Made by a program: the position numbers and the translations under genes. From CAVQGZ01 sp964356295 (lineage in GTDB: Bacteria > Actinomycetota > Actinomycetes > Jiangellales > Jiangellaceae): a DNA stretch of 5,878 bases. This document shows, piece by piece, positions 1 to 4,592 of the stretch (positions within the stretch are counted from its first letter, which is position 1; each line of letters starts with the position of its first letter). The notes under the pieces were generated by a model. The model searched no databases. It saw only the letters and a list, made by a program, of their open reading frames with translations, and was not told where the DNA came from. Where the stretch lies: contig CAYHHE010000115.1 of the NCBI GenBank assembly GCA_964356295.1, forward strand, positions 1 to 5,878. The letters run 5' to 3'.

Positions 1-177
1 CCGGATGGAGGCCGCCGTTCGATACCCCTACCGGGGCGACGCTCGAATCTGCCGCATGTAGTGCGTTTCTGGTATGGCCGCGGGCGCCCGCTACGCGGCG
101 GAGTGACGCTGGTCGTCCTCGTCGTCGCTTGCCTTGCGGAACAACGCTCGTGCCGACGACAGCGCGTTGCCAAGTGA

Positions 178-294
178 CGATCGGGGACGGGTCATACCTG
201 CTGCCTGAGCGGATCAGATCACCCCCTCCGCGAGCGCCTGGACGGCGTCGAGGGCGACCACGGCCGCCTGAAGGCCAGACTCCGGTCGGTGTGA
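178..294 (+). pseudogene. Possible gene-tail remnant with coiled-coil-like end
   Basis: This frame opens after the TGA at 175-177 and stops at TGA 292-294; it has no start codon. Its last 21 residues read LRERLDGVEGDHGRLKARLR plus one more residue, a charged heptad-like helix typical of a coiled coil. The codons there are almost all G/C-ended, unlike the codons before it. The family is not recognised. It could be the surviving C-terminus of a regulator or transposase subunit, or a chance product of high GC. The opposite strand is also open here, which weakens the case. Confidence 0.15.
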
Positions 295-364
295 GGGCTG
301 AAGGCGAGTCGTTCGGCGAGCGTGGTGATCCCGGCGGGTGGGCGTTCGTTCAGAACCGTCGTCG

Positions 365-389
365 GGGCCACTGCGAGCTGGCGGTCGAC
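365..389. repeat. Repeat unit GGCCACTGCGAG...CGAC, copy 1
   Basis: These 25 bases match 2430-2454, the left side of the convergent-gene terminator, at 22 of 25 positions. The core GGCCACTGC (366-374) occurs again at 410-418 in the same orientation, and as its reverse complement at 2457-2465. Short GGCCACT-type units followed by a GGCGGT-CGAC block resemble, from memory, the repeated terminal transposase-binding sites of actinobacterial IS21-family elements. That assignment is inference: no istA or istB sequence is visible here. Confidence 0.4.
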
Positions 390-409
390 GTCTTGTCAGT
401 CTACCGGCT

Positions 410-418
410 GGCCACTGC
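410..418. repeat. Repeat core GGCCACTGC, copy 2
   Basis: This is an exact copy of the 9-bp core at 366-374, in direct orientation and 44 bp downstream of it. It is followed by ATTCGACGAA rather than the fuller GAGCTGGCGGTCGAC, so it looks like a degenerate second unit of the same array. Confidence 0.35.
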
Positions 419-450
419 ATTCGACGAACTCAGGCCCGCAGTCTGATGAG

Positions 451-465
451 CCCCCTGCCAGGGGG
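451..465. other. Short perfect dyad CCCCCTG-C-CAGGGGG
   Basis: The two 7-base arms (451-457 and 459-465) are perfectly complementary around one base. As RNA it would fold as a five-pair C/G stem with a five-base loop. There is no T-tract and no gene ends just upstream, so a terminator role is unproven. Confidence 0.25.
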
Positions 466-499
466 ACGACCGCGGCATGCTCCGCGCTTGAACAAGCAG

Positions 500-530
500 C
501 AGGGCCCCGCCGGCAAGGTGACCGGGCCTG
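500..530. terminator. Bulged GC-rich hairpin, possible terminator
   Basis: CAGGGCCC (500-507) pairs with GGGCCTG (524-530), leaving one bulged G and a 16-base loop. It lies in the gene-poor left region, ahead of the + strand operon. It could end transcription arriving from the left or be a leader structure. No U-run follows. Confidence 0.25.
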
Positions 531-642
531 ACGTTGGCCTCAGGCTGCGGGGGATCGGCCTTGCGGCTGGCGCCGTCACAGGTCGTTGGCCTCTTGATGA
601 AGGGGGGAGTACGGCCATCGGATGGGCAGGGAGCGTTCGACC

Positions 643-654
643 AGGGAAGGGGAG
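643..654 (+). promoter_or_regulatory. Purine-rich ribosome-binding region of the DUF4386 gene
   Basis: AGGGAAGGGGAG directly precedes ATG 655. AGGGA (643-647) sits 7 bases before ATG 655, while GGGGAG (649-654) sits 9 bases before the in-frame ATG 664. Either start is served; a GTG at 661 is a third in-frame candidate. A further in-frame ATG at 622 has AGGGGGGAG 12 bases upstream, a poorer spacing. Confidence 0.55.
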
Positions 655-1419
655 ATGATTGTGATGGCGGACGGGAGCCGCAGCGTCACCGCCACCGCAC
701 CGGTCGAGGTGGACAGGCCCAGGGTGACCGCCCGCCTCGTGGGGGTCCTGTTCATCGTGGCCACGGCCTGCTCGATCGTGGGTGGGACTCTGGTCATGGC
801 GCTGCTGGATGATCCGGACTACCTCGTCGAGGTGGCGGCCCACGAGGGCCAGCTCATCCTGGGGGTCCTGCTGGAGGTCATCCTGGCCCTGTCGGTCATC
901 GGGATCGCCGCGCTGCTGCTGCCGGTGCTCCGGCCGCACGGCGAGGGCATGGCAGTCGGCTACCTCGCTGTGCGCACGGTGGAGGCCACCTTCATCCTGA
1001 TGGCCTCGACCACCGCCCTGCTGGTGTTGGCGCTGAGCCAGGACTGGGGCCCCGCGGGTGCCGTCGGGGGGGACGTGGTGGGCGGCGCGCTGCTGTCTGC
1101 CCGGGAGTGGACCTACCTGGTCGGGACGCTGCTGGTGTTCAGTGTGAGTGCGCTGATCCTCAACGCCCTGCTGTACCGGTCCCGGCTGGTCCCCGCCTGG
1201 TTGTCGCTGTGGGGCCTGGTCGGGGGTCTGCTGCTCCTGGCGTACGGCGTGGCCGAGATGTTCGGCGCCGAGGCTCCGTTCCCGCTGCAACTGCTGGCTG
1301 CTCCGATCGGCCTGCAGGAGATGGTCCTGGCGGTCCTTCTGATCTGGAAGGGATTCGCCGCTGCGTCGGTGCCGGCGGCACCCGGCGAGCCCAGGCCCGG
1401 GTCTGCGGCGACTGGATGA
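655..1419 (+). CDS. DUF4386 family integral membrane protein
   Basis: This encodes a 254-residue polytopic membrane protein of unknown biochemical function, assigned to DUF4386 by recall of the family pattern. Six hydrophobic segments are visible at about residues 26-50, 66-92, 101-128, 152-174, 180-203 and 213-235. Family-like motifs are YLAVRTVEATF in TM3 (Arg and Glu inside the membrane segment), LLYRSRLVPAWLSLWGLVG between TM4 and TM5, and QEMVLAVLLIWKGF at the end of TM6. A short charged N-terminus and a Pro/Ala-rich tail lie outside these. The start at 655 is chosen from the purine-rich stretch just before it; 664 is equally possible and 622 less so. The stop is 25 bases before the TTG of the MDR oxidoreductase, so the two are almost certainly co-transcribed. 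DUF4386 genes often sit beside oxidoreductases and TetR regulators, which suggests but does not prove a shared membrane-redox role. A second, truncated DUF4386-like end is at 4592-4687. Confidence 0.85.
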   Translation: MIVMADGSRSVTATAPVEVDRPRVTARLVGVLFIVATACSIVGGTLVMALLDDPDYLVEVAAHEGQLILGVLLEVILALSVIGIAALLLPVLRPHGEGMAVGYLAVRTVEATFILMASTTALLVLALSQDWGPAGAVGGDVVGGALLSAREWTYLVGTLLVFSVSALILNALLYRSRLVPAWLSLWGLVGGLLLLAYGVAEMFGAEAPFPLQLLAAPIGLQEMVLAVLLIWKGFAAASVPAAPGEPRPGSAATG

Positions 1420-1432
1420 CGCAGGCGGCCGC

Positions 1433-1440
1433 AGGGGGGA
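1433..1440 (+). promoter_or_regulatory. Ribosome-binding site that fixes the TTG start at 1445
   Basis: AGGGGGGA ends 4 bases before TTG 1445. The next in-frame Met is about residue 75, inside the catalytic fold, and the sequence following the TTG matches the family N-terminus. This site therefore decides the start. Confidence 0.65.
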
Positions 1441-1444
1441 TCCA

Positions 1445-2410
1445 TTGAGGGCGGTCGTGTGCACCAGGTATGGCCCGCCGGAGGTGCTTCAGCTCGTGCA
1501 GGTGGCCAAGCCGACGCCCAGGGGCGGGGAGGTGCTGGTCAGGGTGGTCGCGACGACGGTGCAGGTGGGCGATGTGCGGATCCGTAGGTTCGATGTTCCG
1601 CGCGGGCAGCGGATCGCGGCGCGGCTGGTGCTCGGTCTGCGCCGGCCCCGGCACCCGATCCTGGGGATGGACCTGGCCGGGGTGGTCGAGTCGGTGGGTG
1701 AGGGCGTGACGCTGTTCACGCCGGGTGACGAAGTCTTCGCGTTCACCGGGTGGCGCTTGGGTGCCTACGCCGAGTACACGTGCCTGCCTGAGAGGCCGAG
1801 GAAGTCAGCGCAGAAGGAGGGCATGCTCGCCCGCAAGCCGGCCACGATGACGTTGCAGGAGGCTGCCGCAGGGCTCGCGACCGGGGGGATCGCCGCGCTG
1901 ACGGTCCTGCGGAAGGCCGACGTCCGGACCGGGCAGGAGGTGCTGATCTACGGCGCCTCGGGGAGCGTGGGCACCTATGCGGTGCAGCTGGCCAAGTGCT
2001 TCGGGGCGACGGTCACCGGGGTGTGCAGCACCGCCAATCTGGAGATGGTCTTGTCGCTGAGGGCCGACCGGGTGATCGACTACACCCAGCAGGACTTCAC
2101 CCGGGACCAGCAGACCTACGACGTCATCCTCGACGCCGTGGACAAGCTGGCCCCGTCGACGGGCAAGGGGCGGTTGAAGCCGTCAGGTGTCTACCTCAAC
2201 ACCGTCAAGGACTCCGGTGCCGCAGGCGGTGTGAAGACCGAGGATCTGGTCTTCCTCAAGGGGCTCGTCGAGCAGGGGAGGATCCGGGCGGTGATCGACA
2301 GGCGCTACCCGATCGAGCAGATCGTCGAGGCCCACCGGTACGTCGAACAGGGTCACAAGAAGGGTCACGTGGTCATCACCGTGGCCCCCGCGGGAGGCGG
2401 CGAGGGATGA
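1445..2410 (+). CDS. NAD(P)-dependent MDR oxidoreductase (quinone-reductase type)
   Basis: This is a 321-residue medium-chain dehydrogenase/reductase of the zinc-independent quinone oxidoreductase-like branch, often annotated NAD(P)-dependent alcohol dehydrogenase. It would use NAD(P)H to reduce an activated double bond or quinone in the cytosol; the substrate is unknown. The N-terminal GroES-like domain starts RAVVCTRYGPPEVLQL and includes LGMDLAGVVESVGEGVTLFTPGDEVF (residues 73-98 region). The Rossmann nucleotide-binding motif is YGASGSVGTYAVQLAK at 169-184. The C-terminal part has IVEAHRYVEQGHKKGHVVIT at 293-312. The Cys/His set of catalytic-zinc alcohol dehydrogenases and the four-Cys structural zinc loop are absent, as expected for this branch. 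Length is normal for the family (about 310-340). The start is TTG at 1445 with a strong SD. It is second in an operon with DUF4386 and is followed by the stem-loop at 2425-2472. Confidence 0.92.
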   Translation: MRAVVCTRYGPPEVLQLVQVAKPTPRGGEVLVRVVATTVQVGDVRIRRFDVPRGQRIAARLVLGLRRPRHPILGMDLAGVVESVGEGVTLFTPGDEVFAFTGWRLGAYAEYTCLPERPRKSAQKEGMLARKPATMTLQEAAAGLATGGIAALTVLRKADVRTGQEVLIYGASGSVGTYAVQLAKCFGATVTGVCSTANLEMVLSLRADRVIDYTQQDFTRDQQTYDVILDAVDKLAPSTGKGRLKPSGVYLNTVKDSGAAGGVKTEDLVFLKGLVEQGRIRAVIDRRYPIEQIVEAHRYVEQGHKKGHVVITVAPAGGGEG

Positions 2411-2424
2411 CGGCGTGGCGACGC

Positions 2425-2472
2425 GGCCAGGGCCACTGCGAGTCGGCGGCCGACTAGCAGTGGCCCCTGGCC
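2425..2472. terminator. Long bidirectional stem-loop between convergent genes
   Basis: The arms 2425-2439 (GGCCAGGGCCACTGC) and 2457-2472 (GCAGTGGCCCCTGGCC) pair along their whole length with one bulged base. After a G/A mismatch the inner AGTCGG/CCGACT (2441-2446 and 2450-2455) continues the stem to a CGG triloop. It starts 14 bases after the MDR stop and ends 9 bases before the end of the DUF6326 gene on the other strand, an ideal place for a shared terminator. There is no U-tract, as is common in high-GC bacteria. Its left half is the same sequence as the repeat at 365-389, so it may derive from a mobile-element end. Confidence 0.75.
2430..2454. repeat. Repeat unit GGCCACTGCGAG...CGAC, copy 3, inside terminator
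   Basis: This matches 365-389 at 22 of 25 positions; all three differences are C/T changes. The 9-bp core recurs inverted at 2457-2465, so the stem-loop here is formed by one full unit facing a partial one. Confidence 0.4.
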
Positions 2473-2481
2473 TCGGCTGGT

Positions 2482-2985
2482 TCATGCGGCGGTGTGCTGG
2501 GCGGGGTCAGCGCGGACCTCTGGTCGGGCCGCGGATGGGGACGCGGGAAGCTTCGGCCAGGTCCAGGCGTAGTAGGCGACGGCTGCGAGCAGGGCGACCT
2601 CGAGGGTGCTGCCGAGCAGGTAGTAGTAGTAGCCCTCGCCGATCGAGGCGCCGATGATCGTCACCGCGTAGAGGACGCTCAGCGCGATGTTGGCGATTCG
2701 GCCGATCGCTGGTCGTAGGACCAGTGTCCCGAACACCATCAGGGCGGGGATCGCAACATACGCGGTGGTGAACAGCAGGAAAGTCTGGTTGATGGTGAAC
2801 ACGAAGATCTGACCCGCCTCGAGGTCGGCCCGGAAGTCGGCCCGGTAGAGGCTGAACAGGTCGACGTAGGCGAAGACGAACATCATCGCTGTCCACAGGG
2901 CGGAGATCTTGATCCGCACGTTCACCGTCGCGGGTTCGAAGGTCGTGCCGGAGGTCATGGGTGCCTTCTCGGCGTGGACGGACAT
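2482..2985 (-). CDS. DUF6326 family small membrane protein
   Basis: This encodes a 167-residue integral membrane protein that I recognise as DUF6326-like; its function is not known. Four hydrophobic segments lie at about 26-47, 68-89, 97-118 and 122-144. The signature is VRIKISALWTAMMFVFAYVD followed by LFSLYR at the end of TM1. Other visible features are a conserved-looking IGEGYYYYLLGSTLEV run before TM4 and a soluble Pro/Ala/Arg-rich tail. The start at 2985 is supported by GGGAG 7 bases upstream on the - strand; a second Met at residue 10 (2958) has a weaker AAGG ahead of it. The gene is divergent from the TetR gene with 71 bases between the start codons. Its promoter overlaps the TetR-type operator, so it is the probable main target of that repressor. 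It converges on the MDR gene and shares the stem-loop at 2425-2472. Whether it acts in transport, stress response or something else cannot be read from the sequence. Confidence 0.82.
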   Translation of the reverse strand: MSVHAEKAPMTSGTTFEPATVNVRIKISALWTAMMFVFAYVDLFSLYRADFRADLEAGQIFVFTINQTFLLFTTAYVAIPALMVFGTLVLRPAIGRIANIALSVLYAVTIIGASIGEGYYYYLLGSTLEVALLAAVAYYAWTWPKLPASPSAARPEVRADPAQHTAA

Positions 2986-2991
2986 CTGGTG

Positions 2992-2996
2992 GCTCC
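2992..2996 (-). promoter_or_regulatory. Ribosome-binding site of the DUF6326 gene
   Basis: On the - strand, GGGAG is followed by 6-7 bases and then ATG at 2985-2983, an ordinary Shine-Dalgarno arrangement. It favours 2985 over the internal Met at 2958. Confidence 0.5.
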
Positions 2997-3011
2997 CATC
3001 TCTCGATGTGG

Positions 3012-3045
3012 GCTTACTTAGTAACCGTACTGCTACTTAGTAAGC
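3012..3045. promoter_or_regulatory. Composite dyad operator for the TetR-type repressor
   Basis: The outer arms GCTTACT (3012-3018) and AGTAAGC (3039-3045) are perfect inverted repeats centred on a GTAC at 3027-3030. Within them lie two copies of an 11-bp palindromic box of the form TTACTnAGTAA: TTACTTAGTAA (3014-3024) and CTACTTAGTAA (3033-3043), 19 bp apart. This is an AT-rich island in very GC-rich DNA and sits between divergent tetR and DUF6326 start codons. Short palindromes of this size and position are typical of TetR operators. Two boxes on nearly two helical turns would allow two dimers to bind on one face, an inference. One box lies in the spacer of the leftward promoter and the other covers its predicted start point. 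Confidence 0.75.
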
Positions 3046-3047
3046 TT
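3018..3047 (+). promoter_or_regulatory. Candidate tetR promoter, near-leaderless
   Basis: TTAGTA (3018-3023), 18 bases, then TAAGCT (3042-3047; fits TAnnnT) could be a weak -35/-10 pair. The predicted start would be near 3054, only about 0-3 bases from the GTG 3054 or ATG 3057. No good Shine-Dalgarno precedes these starts, which fits a leaderless mRNA. The operator covers the whole promoter, consistent with autorepression. Confidence 0.35.
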
Positions 3048-3052
3048 GTCCA
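3024..3052 (-). promoter_or_regulatory. Promoter of the DUF6326 gene
   Basis: On the - strand, TGGACA (3052-3047, one mismatch to TTGACA) is followed by exactly 17 bases and TACGGT (3029-3024, fits TAnnnT). Transcription would begin near 3017, giving a leader of about 30 bases that includes the ribosome-binding site. Both operator boxes fall inside this footprint, one in the spacer and one at -10/+1. Confidence 0.55.
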
Positions 3053-3056
3053 GGTG

Positions 3057-3728
3057 ATGGCTGCCCCGGACATCTCACCCCGCCCGCCCCTGACCACCGA
3101 GCGGGTCCTGCGCGCCGCGGTCGACCTGGCCGATCGCCAGGGGCTCGCCGCCCTGACGATGCGCCGCCTGGGCGCCGATCTCGGGGTCGAGGCGATGTCG
3201 CTGTACAAGCACGTGGCCAACAAGGAGGCGATCCTCGACGGGGTTGTCGAGCTCATCGTGGGCCAGATCGAGATCCCCAGCGAGGAGACCCCCTGGAAGC
3301 AGGCGATGCGGCAGCGAGCCGCCTCGGCGCGCAGCGTGCTCGCCGGCCACGCGTGGGCGATCGGGCTGCTGGAGTCCCGCGCCTCGATGGGGCCCGCGAC
3401 GATGCGCTACCTGGACGCGGTCCTCGGGAACCTGCGCTCGGCGGGGTTCTCCCTCGACAACGCCGTCCACGCCTTCTGGCTGCTCGACGCCTACGTGTAC
3501 GGGCACGTGGTCCAGGAGACCAGCCTCGCACCAGTGAGCACCTCACCGCCTGGGACGGAGTCGACGGCGTCGGTCCCGGAGCTGGCCACCATGACCGAGT
3601 ACCCGCACCTGGTCGAGCTGGCAGAACACTCCCGCAGATCCGACTACACCGTCGATCGGGAGTTCGCCTACGGCCTGGATCTCATCCTCGACGCACTGGA
3701 ACGGTCCGCGACCCCGGCGGCCGGCTGA
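3057..3728 (+). CDS. TetR/AcrR family transcriptional repressor, TetR_C_1 type
   Basis: This encodes a 223-residue one-component regulator. Residues 13-60 form the TetR DNA-binding domain, with TMRRLGADLGVEAMSLYKHV carrying the helix-turn-helix and its recognition helix (about 44-54), followed by ANKEAILDGVVELI. Residues 75-215 are helical and end with EFAYGLDLILDALE, the layout of the tetracycline-repressor-like C-terminal domain (PF02909 type) that dimerises and binds a small ligand. The frame stays open upstream to ATG 2961, but that extension would run through the operator and the neighbouring gene's start; the family N-terminus begins at MAAPD. Start 3057 (or GTG 3054) is therefore chosen. 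No strong Shine-Dalgarno is present, suggesting leaderless translation. It likely represses itself and the divergent DUF6326 gene through 3012-3045. The ligand is unknown. The GC-rich hairpin region at 3784-3838 follows. Confidence 0.9.
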   Translation: MAAPDISPRPPLTTERVLRAAVDLADRQGLAALTMRRLGADLGVEAMSLYKHVANKEAILDGVVELIVGQIEIPSEETPWKQAMRQRAASARSVLAGHAWAIGLLESRASMGPATMRYLDAVLGNLRSAGFSLDNAVHAFWLLDAYVYGHVVQETSLAPVSTSPPGTESTASVPELATMTEYPHLVELAEHSRRSDYTVDREFAYGLDLILDALERSATPAAG

Positions 3729-3783
3729 GCCGGGACCACGGCAGAGGCGAAGACCCGGAAGGGACCGACCAGCCCACCCTCCC

Positions 3784-3838
3784 GCCCGGGTCGGGCCTCC
3801 CCCGCGGGCGGGGCCCGGGGTCCTCGGCGGTCCCCGGG
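3784..3838 (+). terminator. GC-rich hairpin cluster after tetR
   Basis: Two perfect stems follow the tetR stop by about 55-110 bases. GCCCG-GGT-CGGGC spans 3784-3796. CCCGGGG (3814-3820) pairs with CCCCGGG (3832-3838) around an 11-base loop. There is no U-run. The second is the better terminator candidate, and since it is symmetric it may also stop transcription arriving from the right. Confidence 0.5.
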
Positions 3839-3840
3839 TC

Positions 3841-3960
3841 GATCAGCAGCAGGACGGCGCTCCCGCGCCTGTGCCCGCTGTGACCAGGCGGTGCGCGGCC
3901 ACGCTGTCGTCGAAGGCGAAACGCGGCCGAAGCGGCATCCGCAAGCTCCTCGACGGGCCG
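3841..3960 (-). pseudogene. MDR oxidoreductase C-terminal remnant, frameshifted
   Basis: Read on the - strand, codons from 3953 give SRSLRMPLRPRFAFDDSVAA followed by HRLVTAG, then the frame hits a TGA at 3845-3843. A one-base shift near 3870-3880 continues it as HRRGSAVLLLID. The joined sequence aligns without gaps to residues 279-312 of the intact MDR protein (IRAV...YPIEQIVEAHRYVEQGHKKGHVVIT), with the AHR, GH and xxG-V landmarks in place. By my count 11 of 34 residues are identical. The frame preceding it reads VEELAD, resembling the helix before this segment. The N-terminal and Rossmann parts are missing, though NPRVLGTTVTSAARRG at about 3956-4003 could be a scrap of the Rossmann region. 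This is a dead relic of a second oxidoreductase gene. It lies downstream of the 4-TM gene on the same strand. Confidence 0.6.
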
Positions 3961-4103
3961 CCGAAGTCACGGTCGTGCCGAGAACGCGCGGGTTCGCGCT
4001 GCCTGTGAGGGTGGACCGCGCAGGGTCAGGCGCTGCGGAGCAGAGGGTGGATTCCGCGCAGTGTCGTGACCTGAAGAGGCGGAGTGCTCGACAGGCTTCA
4101 CGT
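3961..4103. other. Gap without a gene between MDR remnant and 4-TM gene
   Basis: No frame here has both a start and coding-like codon use. On the - strand a short reading ending NPRVLGTTVTSAARRG faintly resembles the second beta-strand region of an MDR Rossmann fold, but a stop and frame changes separate it from the C-terminal remnant. Otherwise nothing is recognisable. Confidence 0.3.
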
Positions 4104-4117
4104 GCGGCGACGGCCGC
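4104..4117 (-). terminator. Small stem-loop just after the 4-TM gene
   Basis: GCGGC-GACG-GCCGC is a perfect five-pair stem with a four-base loop, placed immediately after the stop codon at 4120-4118. It has no U-tract. A second dyad, CTCACC/GGTGAG (4117-4122 and 4129-4134), overlaps the stop codon itself. Either may be chance in such GC-rich DNA. Confidence 0.25.
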
Positions 4118-4579
4118 TCACCGGTGGTGGTGAGGCGGGAGCGGGACGGCTGGGTGGTGTCGCAGGAGGGCGTAGCCGGTGATGGCGCTGCCCGCGACGT
4201 ACAGCAGGGTCAGGACCACGTTGACCTGCCAGCGGGCGTGGTCGACCTGTGCGGAGGCGACGAACGCCATGACCTCGATGAACCCGATCACGGCCACCAG
4301 CAGCCAGTACGCCCAGCGTTCGCCGTGGACCAGGTGCCTGCGGATGATCGTCCAGACCAGCACCGACACGACGACGGAGCAGGAGTTGTACAGGATGGTC
4401 AGCGTGTTGAGGGAGGCGACGACCTTGGGGTCGAGCGCGGTGATCTCAGGGGCGTCGAACACCAGCGGCAGGAGGGGGGAGTCGGCGTCGAAGGCGACGA
4501 CGGCGGTCAGGATTCCGGCTGCGAGAAGGAAGTTCAGACCGCTCCAGAAGGTCAGCAGGATCGAGCCGGTCTTGAGCAT
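4118..4579 (-). CDS. Small four-TM membrane protein, function unknown
   Basis: This encodes a 153-residue membrane protein with hydrophobic segments at about 6-30, 56-79, 89-111 and 118-139. Between TM1 and TM2 is an acidic extracytoplasmic-looking loop containing DAPEITALDPKVVASLN. TM2 and TM3 are joined by a basic stretch (IIRRHLVHGERW), and the C-terminus is HHPAVPLPPHHHR, an unusual His/Pro tail. I do not recognise a named family; the opening MLKTGSILLTFWSGLNFLLA is familiar from actinobacterial hypothetical proteins. The start at 4579 is secure because GAGGAGG lies 7 bases upstream. That ribosome-binding site overlaps the stop of the DUF4386-like remnant (4592), so the gene was once, or still is, translationally coupled to it. 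The MDR remnant lies downstream on the same strand. It may therefore be the only intact survivor of a three-gene operon. Confidence 0.82.
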   Translation of the reverse strand: MLKTGSILLTFWSGLNFLLAAGILTAVVAFDADSPLLPLVFDAPEITALDPKVVASLNTLTILYNSCSVVVSVLVWTIIRRHLVHGERWAYWLLVAVIGFIEVMAFVASAQVDHARWQVNVVLTLLYVAGSAITGYALLRHHPAVPLPPHHHR

Positions 4580-4585
4580 GTCGGT

Positions 4586-4592
4586 GCCTCCT
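4586..4592 (-). promoter_or_regulatory. Strong ribosome-binding site of the 4-TM gene
   Basis: GAGGAGG on the - strand ends 6-7 bases before ATG 4579, and its first bases directly follow the TGA at 4594-4592. It is the strongest Shine-Dalgarno in the window. Confidence 0.7.

Larger units (their letters stand above)
1..654. other. Stretch without a convincing gene; scraps and repeats
   Basis: No reading frame here combines a start codon, a ribosome-binding site, family resemblance and sustained G/C-ended codons. What can be seen is a frame open from the left edge to a TGA at 175-177, which could be the tail of a gene outside the window but looks unlike a protein (Arg-rich, no motif). There is a short coding-like frame at 178-294, a 12-bp perfect palindrome at 80-91 (GCGGGCGCCCGC), the repeat units at 365-418, and hairpins at 451-465 and 500-530. 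A 10-bp direct repeat CGTTGGCCTC occurs at 532-541 and 584-593. No clear promoter for the downstream operon was found. The mixture suggests a decayed intergenic region rather than a hidden gene. Confidence 0.5.

Noticed and set aside
222..397. - strand frame containing NERPPAGITTLAERLAF
   Set aside because: Locally coding-like codons, but no start codon, a stop just upstream, and no recognisable family. It overlaps the repeat array, so it was not called even as a remnant.
129..446. 105-codon + strand open frame in the left region
   Set aside because: Arg/Pro/Gly-rich, no ribosome-binding site, no motif, and codon third positions not consistently G/C.
532..593. 10-bp direct repeat CGTTGGCCTC
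   Set aside because: Two short copies 52 bp apart, with no symmetry and no clear relation to a promoter; expected by chance often enough in GC-rich DNA.
430..1464. 344-codon open frame on the - strand opposite the DUF4386 gene
   Set aside because: Its product is Gln/His/Arg/Pro-rich with no hydrophobic core or motif. It is the usual antisense shadow of a G/C-ended gene, and the + strand frame has clear membrane segments and a ribosome-binding site.
2961..3056. N-terminal extension of the TetR frame to ATG 2961
   Set aside because: It would translate through the operator and overlap the neighbouring gene's start. The family N-terminus begins at 3057, and no ribosome-binding site precedes 2961.
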